From NCBI GenBank assembly GCA_024278855.1, contig JAJRSJ010000051.1:1-43158 (forward strand): 43,158 bases of DNA, read 5' to 3'. This stretch comes from Alphaproteobacteria bacterium. Lineage in GTDB: Bacteria > Pseudomonadota > Alphaproteobacteria > Caulobacterales > Maricaulaceae. The position numbers and the translations under genes were made by a program. The notes beneath the pieces were generated by a model. It made no database searches, was not told where the DNA came from, and was given only the letters and a program-made list of their open reading frames with translations. Below are positions 9,601 to 16,873 of this stretch, in pieces. Each line of letters begins with the position of its first letter. Position 1 is the first letter of the stretch.

Positions 9601-9852
9601 AGCCCCTTACAAGCCCTCACGGCCGCCACGACCGCGCCCGCTAAACATCTTGGTTATGACAAAGATATTGGTTCATTGGAAGTCGGAAAACTGGCGGACT
9701 TGGTCATTCTTGACGGTAATCCATTGGACAACATTCGCAACTCCGACAATGTCGCATTTGTCATGCTTGGCGGGCGGCTCTATGAAGCGGATACCATGAA
9801 TGAAGTTCTCAGCGGAAACAGCAAACGGGTACCTTATTATTGGAAGCAATAA
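6637..9852 (+). CDS. Exported amidohydrolase with N-terminal TolB/WD40-like beta-propeller
   Basis: The start at 6637 is preceded by GGGAGCC and begins a signal peptide ending VFA (about residue 23). The mature protein has a lysine-rich stretch, then repeated PDGK-type propeller blades (about residues 40-640; SPDGK, APDGK, SRDGK and SPNGQ recur), then an amidohydrolase barrel (about 650-1060). Metal-site candidates are His724 and His726 in DAHAHG, Lys821 in SVKNYN, His869 in IEHNLP and His968 in GAHGQREGLG, followed by the ALTAAT and GKLADLVILDGNPL strands usual at the end of this fold. At 1071 residues it belongs to the long propeller-amidohydrolase group often annotated as imidazolonepropionase-like or prolidase-like; substrates are generally unknown. 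Periplasmic hydrolysis of a peptide or cyclic amide is plausible given the peptidase gene just upstream. Confidence 0.85.
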   Translation: MSFAKYLKTVVFICVPALLLTSTPVFAKDKKDKKDKPKWDVSNPPGDKRDIKINTRTGTWMSLDVSPDGKTIAFDLLGDIYTLPISGGKATAIASGMAWEIQPRFSPDGKRIAFTSDRGGADNIWTMDVDGSDAEQVTKEKFRLLNNPTWSPDGRFLAARKHFTTSRSLGTGEIWLYHTSGGAGVKLVKKPGESFQKELGEPMFAPDGKSIYYSKNTTPGNRFIYAQDSNTTLFEILEYKMDTGEISTAVSGYGGSVRPTPSPDGKTMAFVRRERAQSKLYLKDMASGKERKIYDHLDQDMQETWAVHGVYPNMDWTPDGSALIFWAGGQIQRYNIQDGTTSAIPFHVKDTRAVIDPPRPQIQVSPDTVASKMIKFTQVSPDAKRVVFEAFGKLYVKSMPNGKPVRLTNLDDNIRELQPAWSRDGKSLAFISWQDDQLASIHIRDMVSGNTVQITTQPGHFNNPSFSPNGQTIVFEKKSGGYLTSNLWSNAPGLYSIPAKGGQMHRFSKSGSLPHFGADNDRIYFTKSRDKTRSLVSTNLDGEAQRVHASSKLAQMFTIAPNGKNIAFRENYNLFVMPVLAGPQNIATGPKAKALPVTKTSKGGSQYPSWSNGGNTINWSLGPVLYSADVEDIIANKDFKPPTKGISLKVKRKADRPEGLIAITGARIITMDGKDGGVIENGAILIANNRIKAVGNAGDITIPDTAKILEANGMTIIPGLIDAHAHGAQGVSGLVPNQNWSSIAHLAFGVTTIHDPSSRADLIFAASEMQRAGMILAPRIFSTSEIIYGAKAPAFFAKIDNLEDAKEHISRLKAQGAQSVKNYNQPRREQRQQVVTASRDANIAVVAEGGSLFHMDLSMIADGNTGIEHNLPQSELYDDVIQFYSQTSVGYTPTLNVTYGGIRGEAYYYQKDDVWKHPLLSKHVPPHVLQPASVRRQKAPDADYADAMSAATAKKLAEAGVLVSIGAHGQREGLGSHWEMWSFVRGGMSPLQALTAATTAPAKHLGYDKDIGSLEVGKLADLVILDGNPLDNIRNSDNVAFVMLGGRLYEADTMNEVLSGNSKRVPYYWKQ

Positions 9853-9876
9853 GGCATTCAAGCTTCCTATAAAAAA

Positions 9877-10051
9877 CGTTACCCCTCACCTTGTTCCTCT
9901 CCCAAAAGGAGAGGAGACGGTGTAGCATGTTCCGTATTCTACTATCTGCATCAAGGAATTCTGAAAATGCTATCAATGGGAACCCGTTATCACGAAAGGT
10001 AATGTTAACGTCTCCTCTCCTTTTGGGAGAGGAACAAGGTGAGGGGTAACG
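9877..10051. repeat. MITE-like element, copy 1: perfect 43-bp inverted repeats around an 89-bp core
   Basis: The arm at 9877-9919 is the exact reverse complement of 10009-10051 (43 bp). Each arm also contains its own small palindrome (CCTCTCC / GGAGAGG around a 4-5 nt spacer), so either strand could fold into a long stem or a cross-shaped structure. The core has no ORF and no match to the core of copy 2 at 42714-42896. No target-site duplication is evident. It fills most of the 226-bp gap between two convergent genes and could stop transcription from both sides, though there is no U-run. Confidence 0.85.
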
Positions 10052-10078
10052 GGCTTAGCGGGGGAAACTCTAACCTAT

Positions 10079-11521
10079 TTAGGTGGGGTTAGGTGGGGTT
10101 CGAATGACCAGATTTCTAATCTCGGTCATGTCTTCCATAGCAAATAGTATGCCCTCGCGGCCAAGACCGGAATCTTTCACGCCGCCGTAGGGCATGTTGT
10201 CAACCCGGTAACTCGGCACATCGCCCACGACCACACCGCCAACATCAAGCTCGTCCCAGGCTTGTTGTATCTTGTAGAAATCCCGGGTAAAAATCCCGGC
10301 CTGTAGTCCAAATTTGCTATCATTGACCATGCGTAAAGCTTCGTCCCAATAGGTATATCTGGACAAAACCGCTACAGGCCCAAAGGCTTCCTCCACACAA
10401 ATTTCTGCATCCCTTGGCACGTCCTCCATGAGCGTCGCCGCCATCATGGCACCTTGCCTAGATCCGCCGCATAAAATACTTCCCCCCGCCTTTTGCGCGT
10501 CTATCACCCATTGATGCAGACGACTAGCTTCTTTTTTTGAAATCATAGGGCCGATGAATGTGGTTTCGTCTTTTGGGTCGCCAGATATAAGCTTTGTAGT
10601 TTTGGCGACCAATAGATCGCGCATTTCTTCATATATATCAGTGTGCAGAATGATACGCTGAACCCCGATACAGCTTTGCCCGCTTTGGTAAAATGCACCA
10701 AAAATAATCCGCTCGGCCGCGTCTTCAAGATTGGTGTCTGCGTCTACAACAACGGCAGCATTTCCGCCTAGTTCCAATACTACTTTTTTCTTGCCGGATT
10801 TAGCCTTGAGCGCCCAACCAACACCCGGCGATCCCGTGAAGCTAAGCAGTTTCAAACGGTCGTCCTCGGTGAACAAATCCGCCCCACCCCGTGCACATGG
10901 CAGGATGGAAAACCCACCCAAAGGCAAATCGGTTTCCGCCAATACTTCCCCCATTATCAATGCACCGAGGGGAGTCTTGGAGGCTGGTTTCATCACGAAC
11001 GGACACCCAACCGCTATGGCCGGGGCGATTTTGTGGGCCGCCAAGTTGAGCGGAAAATTGAACGGGGAAATAAACGACCACGGCCCGATGGGAACTCGTT
11101 TCCACATGCCCCTATACCCGTGGGCGCGGGCGGAAATATCCAGGGTTTGCAGCTCGCCTTTCATACGCACGGCCTCTTCTGCGGCGATCTGAAAGGTATC
11201 AATCAAGCGGTCCACCTCGCCGCGTGCATCCTTGATCGGTTTGCCCGCTTCAACACACAACGCATAGGCCAATTCGTCGTAGCGCTCTTTAAACCTAGCC
11301 ACACAATGCAACAAAACCTGTTTGCGTTTATAGGCGGGCATTTTGGCCATTGGCTCGGCCGCTTTTACGGCGGCGGCTATACCTGCGTCTATGACATCCG
11401 GTCTCGCCAATGCGGCGCGGGTAGCAATAGCACCGGTATATTTATCCGTAACCGGTAAATCTTCATTGGCAAATACCGCCTTGTTGGCCAGATAATAGGG
11501 ATAGGCTTTCTGTAAACGCAT
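10079..11521 (-). CDS. NAD(P)-dependent aldehyde dehydrogenase paired with a TPP enzyme
   Basis: The 480-residue protein has the full superfamily active site: Asn155 in PFNFP, Lys178 in MKPAS, Glu250 in LELGG and Cys284 in GQSCIGVQ, with FTGSPGVG for cofactor binding. It should oxidise an aldehyde to the carboxylic acid in the cytoplasm. It starts 11 bp after the stop of the acetolactate synthase-like gene, so the two form an operon. That arrangement suggests the aldehyde is made by, or related to, the TPP enzyme. By overall sequence it is closer to the glyceraldehyde/lactaldehyde/succinate-semialdehyde type than to betaine aldehyde dehydrogenases, but the substrate cannot be fixed. The gene converges with the amidohydrolase across the inverted-repeat element. 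Confidence 0.85.
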   Translation of the reverse strand: MRLQKAYPYYLANKAVFANEDLPVTDKYTGAIATRAALARPDVIDAGIAAAVKAAEPMAKMPAYKRKQVLLHCVARFKERYDELAYALCVEAGKPIKDARGEVDRLIDTFQIAAEEAVRMKGELQTLDISARAHGYRGMWKRVPIGPWSFISPFNFPLNLAAHKIAPAIAVGCPFVMKPASKTPLGALIMGEVLAETDLPLGGFSILPCARGGADLFTEDDRLKLLSFTGSPGVGWALKAKSGKKKVVLELGGNAAVVVDADTNLEDAAERIIFGAFYQSGQSCIGVQRIILHTDIYEEMRDLLVAKTTKLISGDPKDETTFIGPMISKKEASRLHQWVIDAQKAGGSILCGGSRQGAMMAATLMEDVPRDAEICVEEAFGPVAVLSRYTYWDEALRMVNDSKFGLQAGIFTRDFYKIQQAWDELDVGGVVVGDVPSYRVDNMPYGGVKDSGLGREGILFAMEDMTEIRNLVIRTPPNPT

Positions 11522-11532
11522 ATTTGCTCCCT

Positions 11533-13179
11533 CTAAAGTGCCGCACTAAGTTTTTGAATTTGTTGATTGAGAATTTCGTCGTTCTCGGAATAATCCACCG
11601 GGCATTCAATTAAATGCACGCCTTTGGTATTCAGGCATTTCTCCAATAATGGCCCCAATTCAGCAGTTTTTTCAACCCTATACCCATTGGCGCCGTAACT
11701 TTCGGCATATTTGACGAAATCCGGATTGGTATATTCAAGTCCCCAGTCCTCAAATCCCATACTGGCCTGTTTCCAGCGGATCATGCCGTAAGAATTATCA
11801 TTCAGGATCAACACGACAATATTCATATTAAGGCGAACTGCGGTTTCCATTTCCTGGGAGTTCATCATAAAGCCGCCGTCGCCGCAAATCGCCATAACTT
11901 TACGACTAGGATGCACCAAATGGGCCGCCATAGCCGACGGCAATCCCGCACCCATCGTTGCGAGCGCATTATCAAGTAGGACTGTATTGGGACGATGTGC
12001 TTTATAATTTCGGGCAAACCAGATTTTATAACCCCCATTATCCAGACATATGATCCCGTCGTCCGGCATGGCTTTGCGAATTTCGGAGACTAAATGCTGA
12101 GGATAGACCGGATAGCGCACATCATCTATACCTTGGACTTCATGGGCCGCACCGTGGGCGCGTATATCCAACATTCGGCTAAAATCCCAATGGGCCTGAT
12201 TGGCAATGTCTTCACGGATACGCCAAACCCCATTGGCAATATCACCAATGACTTCAATTTGCGGGAAATATACCGGGTCAACCTCGGCGGTGTTAAAGGA
12301 AATATGAATAACTTCCGTGCCGTCCACTTCCATAAAAAACGGTGGTTTTTCAATGACATCATGGCCGACATTAATGATAAGATCAGCCGATTCAATAGCC
12401 CTATGGACAAAATCTCCGGCGCTTAAAGCCGCACACCCCATAAACAAGGGATGGCGCTCATCAACAACCCCTTTGCCGAGTTGGGTGGTGACGAACGGTA
12501 TGCCGGTTTTGTCCACCAATCGCGTCAACATTTTACCTGTTAGCTTACGGTTGGCCCCGGCTCCGATGACCAAAATAGGCGATTTTGCCGCTTCGATTTT
12601 ATCCACGGCGGCCCGGATAGATTTATCTTCAGGCACGGGGCGGCGCTGGGCGGAGGCCGGAATGGGGCGCTCGTCGGTTTGCTCCTCGGCAATGTCTTCG
12701 GGAAATTCCAAATGTACCGCACCGGGCTTTTCCTCCTCGGCGATGCGAAAAGCCTCGCGAATACGCGACGGAATATTGGCACTGGCCACAATTTGGTGGG
12801 TGTATTTGGTAATTGGCCCCATCATATCAACCACATCAAGGATTTGAAAACGGCCCTGTTTGGATTTCTTGACCGGCTTTTGCCCCGTGACCATCAACAT
12901 AGGCATGCCGCCAAGTTGGGCATAGGCTGCCGCAGTAACCAAATTTGTCGCCCCTGGCCCCAAAGTCGCCATACAGACCCCGGTTTTGCCGGTAAACCTG
13001 CCGTATGTGGCCGCCATAAACCCGGCCGCTTGCTCATGCCTTGTGAGGATGAGTTTTATTTTTGACGACCGGGATAGACTGTCGAGCATGTCTAGGTTTT
13101 CTTCGCCGGGAATACCGAAAATATATTCGACACCCTCGGCCTCCAATGCTTCCACAAACAGATCAGATGCTTTCGCCAT
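11533..13179 (-). CDS. Acetolactate synthase large-subunit-like, thiamine diphosphate-dependent enzyme
   Basis: The 548-residue protein has the three-domain layout of the acetohydroxyacid synthase/pyruvate oxidase/decarboxylase superfamily. The cofactor-activating Glu49 lies in TRHEQAAGFMA, the Pyr domain continues through LGPGATNL, there is a central domain (about 190-330) with GAGANRK, and the PP domain carries the GDG cofactor signature at residues 433-435 followed by NDNSYGMIRWKQ. The closest named function is acetolactate synthase, but there is no small regulatory subunit (ilvN) and no ilvC next to it; an aldehyde dehydrogenase follows instead. A 2-oxoacid decarboxylase-like role cannot be excluded. 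The start at 13179 is supported by the family N-terminus (KASDLFVEALEAEGV). The upstream side has a 16-bp tandem repeat shared with the divergent peptidase gene. Confidence 0.8.
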   Translation of the reverse strand: MAKASDLFVEALEAEGVEYIFGIPGEENLDMLDSLSRSSKIKLILTRHEQAAGFMAATYGRFTGKTGVCMATLGPGATNLVTAAAYAQLGGMPMLMVTGQKPVKKSKQGRFQILDVVDMMGPITKYTHQIVASANIPSRIREAFRIAEEEKPGAVHLEFPEDIAEEQTDERPIPASAQRRPVPEDKSIRAAVDKIEAAKSPILVIGAGANRKLTGKMLTRLVDKTGIPFVTTQLGKGVVDERHPLFMGCAALSAGDFVHRAIESADLIINVGHDVIEKPPFFMEVDGTEVIHISFNTAEVDPVYFPQIEVIGDIANGVWRIREDIANQAHWDFSRMLDIRAHGAAHEVQGIDDVRYPVYPQHLVSEIRKAMPDDGIICLDNGGYKIWFARNYKAHRPNTVLLDNALATMGAGLPSAMAAHLVHPSRKVMAICGDGGFMMNSQEMETAVRLNMNIVVLILNDNSYGMIRWKQASMGFEDWGLEYTNPDFVKYAESYGANGYRVEKTAELGPLLEKCLNTKGVHLIECPVDYSENDEILNQQIQKLSAAL

Positions 13180-13244
13180 AATTGCCGCTTTATTTTTATT
13201 GCCATTTGGTATTTTTATTAAGCTTGTTACATAAAATGCCCCCC

Positions 13245-13306
13245 CGTCTATATTCGGAAACGTCTATGTTCGAAAACGTCTATATTCGAAAACGCATATT
13301 CCAAAA
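13245..13306. repeat. 16-bp tandem repeat, 3 copies plus a degenerate fourth
   Basis: Units at 13245-13260, 13261-13276 and 13277-13292 share the form cgtctat-R-ttcg-R-aaa with one or two differences, and 13293-13306 is a decayed partial copy. Sixteen is not a multiple of three, so the array is unlikely to be coding. It lies in the divergent gap between the TPP enzyme gene and the prepilin peptidase gene and may serve as repeated operator sites or be a simple slippage product. Confidence 0.75.
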
Positions 13307-13319
13307 CCCGGCGCTAGTC

Positions 13320-13799
13320 ATGTTCGGCTTTACAGTCTATATTACCGAAATGATTTTATGGCTTTTCGGATTTGTTTTGCTCGCGGCCTTGTTGGCCCTT
13401 GCCGTGATTGATTTTAAAACCATGCTGTTGCCAAATGTGTTGACACTCCCCCTACTGGCCGCAGGCTTGTTATTCGCCGAATGGCAGAATGTCTTTCTAG
13501 CGGCAGTTATTGGCGCCGTTACAGGATATGTTGGCCTGGTCGCACTGGAGCTTGCCTATAAACGGCTTCGAGGTGTAGACGGGCTTGGGCGCGGGGATGC
13601 AAAATTGCTTGCGGCCGGCGGGGCCTGGTGCGGCTGGTACGGCTTGTCGTTTATTTTGCTGATCGCCAGTTTGTCCGGCTTGCTCCACGCCTTGATGCTC
13701 AGTAGATCAGGAAGCGCCAAAGGCCAAAAACTACCGTTTGGCCCCCATTTAGCGCTTGGGATTTTTCTAACATGGTTAGCGCTCTTCATCTTGCGCTAG
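13320..13799 (+). CDS. Short A24-family prepilin peptidase (GspO-like, catalytic half only)
   Basis: The protein is a multi-pass membrane aspartic peptidase that should cleave the Gly|Phe leader of the pseudopilins encoded beside it. The two expected aspartates are visible: one in AVIDFKTMLLPN and one in the GxGD-type motif GLGRGDAKLLA. The usual N-terminal half of bacterial PilD/GspO enzymes, with its CxxC pairs and methyltransferase function, is absent, so this is the compact type of about 160 residues. The start is uncertain: the frame is open back to 13182, but the 16-bp repeat array argues against coding there, and ATGs at 13320 and 13350 lack strong ribosome sites. The gene converges with the gsp operon and shares its last bases with it (CTAG, 13796-13799). 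Confidence 0.8.
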   Translation: MFGFTVYITEMILWLFGFVLLAALLALAVIDFKTMLLPNVLTLPLLAAGLLFAEWQNVFLAAVIGAVTGYVGLVALELAYKRLRGVDGLGRGDAKLLAAGGAWCGWYGLSFILLIASLSGLLHALMLSRSGSAKGQKLPFGPHLALGIFLTWLALFILR

Positions 13800-14248
13800 C
13801 GGCACACATAAACCCCGTTTACCGGAAGGATTTCTTGCCAACCGTCTAATTTTTTTGTCGAAATCGTACCGCCGGATATACGCCGGCCGCCTTCAATCAT
13901 GGTTCCGAACGCAGCTTTAAGGTCAATGCTTTCATAACCGCCGCCTTGATAACTCAACTCAAGTTTGGTTTTTAACTCCAGATTTGAAGTATCCTGTTCC
14001 GTTTCAATAATAATTTCAGTGCCTTGGTCGAAAAACTTGGCCTGTGACCGGCCTTGTTTTTGAAAAAACACGAATGAGCGCGGCGAGGTATCACGCCAAA
14101 TAAATACGCCGCACGCACCAGTATCCAATTCCTGGGCGGATAAACCATCGATTTGCGCATTTACACTTAAATTTTTCTCTGCCCCGTGCGGTGTTACACT
14201 GGCACATCCAAAAATGAACATTATAGACAGGAGATACAAAAACCGCAT
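13796..14248 (-). CDS. Unrecognised lipoprotein at the end of the type II secretion operon
   Basis: This is a 150-residue protein with a lipoprotein signal ending in IFGC (lipobox Cys15). The mature part is mostly polar and beta-rich, with an internal Cys46 (TGACGVFIW) and a Cys next to the C-terminus (YVCR), which could form a disulfide. Its start overlaps the gspM stop by one base (TAATG), so it is the last gene of the operon and translationally coupled. The place is that of gspN in many systems, but it is about 100 residues shorter and lacks the inner-membrane anchor expected of GspN. An outer-membrane lipoprotein serving as a pilotin for the GspD secretin is an attractive but untested reading; I see no sequence signature of known pilotins. 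Confidence 0.7.
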   Translation of the reverse strand: MRFLYLLSIMFIFGCASVTPHGAEKNLSVNAQIDGLSAQELDTGACGVFIWRDTSPRSFVFFQKQGRSQAKFFDQGTEIIIETEQDTSNLELKTKLELSYQGGGYESIDLKAAFGTMIEGGRRISGGTISTKKLDGWQEILPVNGVYVCR

Positions 14249-14733
14249 TATTCTTCCCTCAAGACGAATGTCACTTGCGCCCTGACACTAGCGTCATCAT
14301 TTCGGTTAAGCTGGGCGCGCGCCAACTTGATATTATAGCCTTTAGTCAAATCATCAACCCAGGCATAAAAAGCGGGGCTTCTGGCGTTTTCCAACCATAA
14401 TGTCAGCTCATTATTTGCGCCGGGTTGGCGGCGCGAAATGGTCAGGCCGTGTTCCTTGGCAATGCGTGTAATGGTGGTTTGAAAATTAGTCGGCGCCAAT
14501 AAGGTGATCTCCAACTCATTACTATCCGCAGATTGTGCCTGCAAAATCAAATACCCCTTTTGCATGATTTTCAAGTCAAGTTCCGCCTGCTCCAAGGCCC
14601 GCTCTTGGGCTTTGGGCCAGTTCACCAATGGTTTATATGCAAATTGCCACAGCAAAAATATACCGAGTAAAACCGATGCAATGGTCAGTAAAATCTTTTC
14701 GCGGCTATTTCTATTTTCCCATAATTTAATCAT
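14248..14733 (-). CDS. gspM: Type II secretion system inner-membrane protein GspM
   Basis: The 161-residue bitopic protein has a short cytoplasmic N-terminus, one membrane helix (about residues 14-33, ILLTIASVLLGIFLLWQF) and a periplasmic part with a coiled segment (AQERALEQAELDLKIMQ) followed by a small alpha/beta domain. Size, topology and position right after gspL fit GspM, which pairs with GspL in the inner-membrane assembly platform. Sequence conservation in this family is low, so context carries weight. Overlaps: 4 nt with gspL, 1 nt with the lipoprotein gene. Confidence 0.85.
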   Translation of the reverse strand: MIKLWENRNSREKILLTIASVLLGIFLLWQFAYKPLVNWPKAQERALEQAELDLKIMQKGYLILQAQSADSNELEITLLAPTNFQTTITRIAKEHGLTISRRQPGANNELTLWLENARSPAFYAWVDDLTKGYNIKLARAQLNRNDDASVRAQVTFVLREE

Positions 14734-15857
14734 TGTCCAAGCCTCAATATGGCATCACCGTTCAAGCCGCTTCCGGTTTGGCGCGTGCCGCTTTCCGTGA
14801 ATAGCCCGCCGTTTGCGGCAACGGCCTGTTTCAAAGCCTCAACATCATCAAAGCCAGAATAGCGAATGGACAGGTTTAGTTGCTGGCGTGATGCGTCATA
14901 CCGCAAGGAAGCCACTTCAACACCCGCAATTTTTTGGGCGCTGGCCATAAGTAACGCGGATAGGCGGATAAAGGCTTGCTTATTTGCAGTTTTCATCTCG
15001 GTTTGCGCCCGAATAACATCCAAAACTGGTTTCTTAGGCACGGGTTTGTCCGGAAAAATTTGCGTATATATTTCGCCCATTTGTGCTTGCAAGTCTTGGG
15101 TTTTACGCAAGGTGTTAAAGCCTTGGAAAACATTGGCTCCTATAAATACGGCGGCAATACAAACGACAAGCACCAGACTGCGTTTAAATTTGTCCACACC
15201 CATTTTGCTGCGCTTGGCGAAAATACCCTGCCGTAAATTAATGGGTGAATGGCCGCCTTGGATGGCCGTATTTATTTTTTGTAAAAAGCCTGCGCCGTCA
15301 ATGGGCGGCGGTAGATTTTGTCCCCCGTCCAAGACGGTATCGGCAAGGTTTATGTCTACGGCAAAACCCAAACCATTTCCAGTCCTTTGCACAATCCGGT
15401 CTTCATAGGAAAAGCTGCCCGCCGCCGAAAAACTATCATAATCAGCGCAGATAATATCCGCACGCAAACCATGCTTGCCCAGTGCGTCAATCGTATCTTC
15501 CATAACATGATGGGCCACAACCGCCAACCTGTTGCTATTTGCGTCCAAGGCAATATGGCAACTTTCAAGGGGCGCGCCAAGTTCGTCCTCTATGCTAAAT
15601 CCGGCGGCTTGACGTTTTTGTTTGTCGCTAAGCTTACCCAATGTGTGTAGTTTGATCACTACTTTTTGGCCCGGAAGCACCACAATAAGTTGATTGAAAT
15701 TCAGGGATTTCAACTCCGACTTTTGCGCGTCCGTTTCGGCCAAACCTGCCTGTCCTAATTGTCTGGCTTGTCCAACTTGCGTAAGCGGCGACAAAGCCCA
15801 TTGCCACGGAGATGTTTTGGTCAAGCCAAATATTATTATCAAACCCGCCATGATCAA
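14730..15857 (-). CDS. gspL: Type II secretion system protein GspL
   Basis: The 375-residue bitopic protein has a cytoplasmic actin-like region (about 1-220, including the INLRQGIFA segment near 206-214), a membrane helix at about 226-246 and a periplasmic ferredoxin-like domain (about 290-375). GspL links the GspE ATPase to the membrane platform and to GspM. The start codon overlaps the gspK stop by 4 nt. The cytoplasmic part is at the short end for the family, but no break is visible. Confidence 0.88.
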   Translation of the reverse strand: MIMAGLIIIFGLTKTSPWQWALSPLTQVGQARQLGQAGLAETDAQKSELKSLNFNQLIVVLPGQKVVIKLHTLGKLSDKQKRQAAGFSIEDELGAPLESCHIALDANSNRLAVVAHHVMEDTIDALGKHGLRADIICADYDSFSAAGSFSYEDRIVQRTGNGLGFAVDINLADTVLDGGQNLPPPIDGAGFLQKINTAIQGGHSPINLRQGIFAKRSKMGVDKFKRSLVLVVCIAAVFIGANVFQGFNTLRKTQDLQAQMGEIYTQIFPDKPVPKKPVLDVIRAQTEMKTANKQAFIRLSALLMASAQKIAGVEVASLRYDASRQQLNLSIRYSGFDDVEALKQAVAANGGLFTESGTRQTGSGLNGDAILRLGQ

Positions 15858-16873
15858 TATGCCTCGCGGCGGGACAATAATGCAGCCCCGGCTTCGCCGC
15901 TCAAACTAAAACTGGCCCGCTGGCGGCGGGTTTGCATATCCATGCGCACGATAATTTCAATATTGACCAAATCAGTTTCTACAGCAGCCATATCTTGCCC
16001 GGCACCTTTCAATTCTAAAGCTTTGACAACTGGTATTGCCCAAACGGCTTGGGGGCTTTCATAGCCCCCCAAAGGCCTTTGCGCAATCACTGCTTGGGCT
16101 ACCATTGCGGCTTCTTCATCTTCGCCGCCTTCGCGGGCCAATAAAATCGCTAATAACGGCCATTGTTCCTTGTGTAAGGAATTGAGATTGATTTTATTGC
16201 CCTTTTTATTGTTCACGGCGCATAAAAATGGCTGTAAGCGCACATAAATATCTTCTGTGACACCTTCGATAGCCCGAAGTTCGGTAATGTCTATCATCAA
16301 AGTATTGGCGGCGTGATAAGGTGGCTTTTTGTTGGTATAGGTTAAGTCTTCAGCCCCGCCCGGTTCGGGAATAACATCCCCGTCAATCCAATCCGTAATA
16401 CTGGCGGCAAGGTTTTCAGCTTGCACTGTGTCAAATTTTAAAAACGCCAATAATTTAGTCAATTGCAGGCGGGTGATTTTTTTGGTTTTATCATTGGCTA
16501 ACTGGTTGACATTAAAACAGTTCCGTCCGTCTGAAATACGTAAATACATGTCACCGCTCTCTGCATCCTGATCTTCTCCACCTTCTCCAAGCGGAAATAC
16601 GATCGGGTCACGGGCTAAAACAATCTGCGCCAAGCCTGTTTGATTATCCGCGCCATTGGTTTGCAGCCAGTTTTTTGAAAACTCTTCCGCGCCGCGCAGA
16701 TACCAATCAAGTTGTTCCGCAACTTGGACGCCAGCCGCACGCTTCACCGCAAAGCGGATATCGTCCATGATCGCCACGGCCAAAGCCGCCATGACCGTCA
16801 TCAAAAGCAAAGTCGTCAACAACACCGCCCCGCGCTCATTTTTGCGGGATTTAATTTGCCCGCCCGCACTCAT
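15854..16873 (-). CDS. gspK: Type II secretion system minor pseudopilin GspK
   Basis: The 339-residue protein has a prepilin leader ending NERG|AVLL followed by the hydrophobic helix LLTTLLLMTVMAALAVAIM, then the large alpha-helical insertion typical of GspK (helix-hairpin-helix-like, LAASITDWIDGD, KINLNSL). GspK caps the tip of the pseudopilus with GspI and GspJ. Position +5 is not the usual Glu, as expected for GspK. It overlaps gspJ and gspL by 4 nt each. Confidence 0.92.
   Translation of the reverse strand: MSAGGQIKSRKNERGAVLLTTLLLMTVMAALAVAIMDDIRFAVKRAAGVQVAEQLDWYLRGAEEFSKNWLQTNGADNQTGLAQIVLARDPIVFPLGEGGEDQDAESGDMYLRISDGRNCFNVNQLANDKTKKITRLQLTKLLAFLKFDTVQAENLAASITDWIDGDVIPEPGGAEDLTYTNKKPPYHAANTLMIDITELRAIEGVTEDIYVRLQPFLCAVNNKKGNKINLNSLHKEQWPLLAILLAREGGEDEEAAMVAQAVIAQRPLGGYESPQAVWAIPVVKALELKGAGQDMAAVETDLVNIEIIVRMDMQTRRQRASFSLSGEAGAALLSRREAY

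Noticed and set aside
9877-10051. Inverted-repeat element as an ordinary Rho-independent terminator
   Set aside because: The stems are far longer than usual, have no T-run on either side, and recur with the same sequence at 42714-42896.
11533-13179. Naming the TPP enzyme sulfoacetaldehyde acetyltransferase or benzoylformate decarboxylase
   Set aside because: No sulfonate or mandelate pathway neighbours are present, and the sequence looks closer to acetolactate synthase; a specific name would be a guess.
13245-13306. CRISPR-like array
   Set aside because: The units are directly adjacent 16-bp tandem copies with no spacers, and there are no cas genes in the window.
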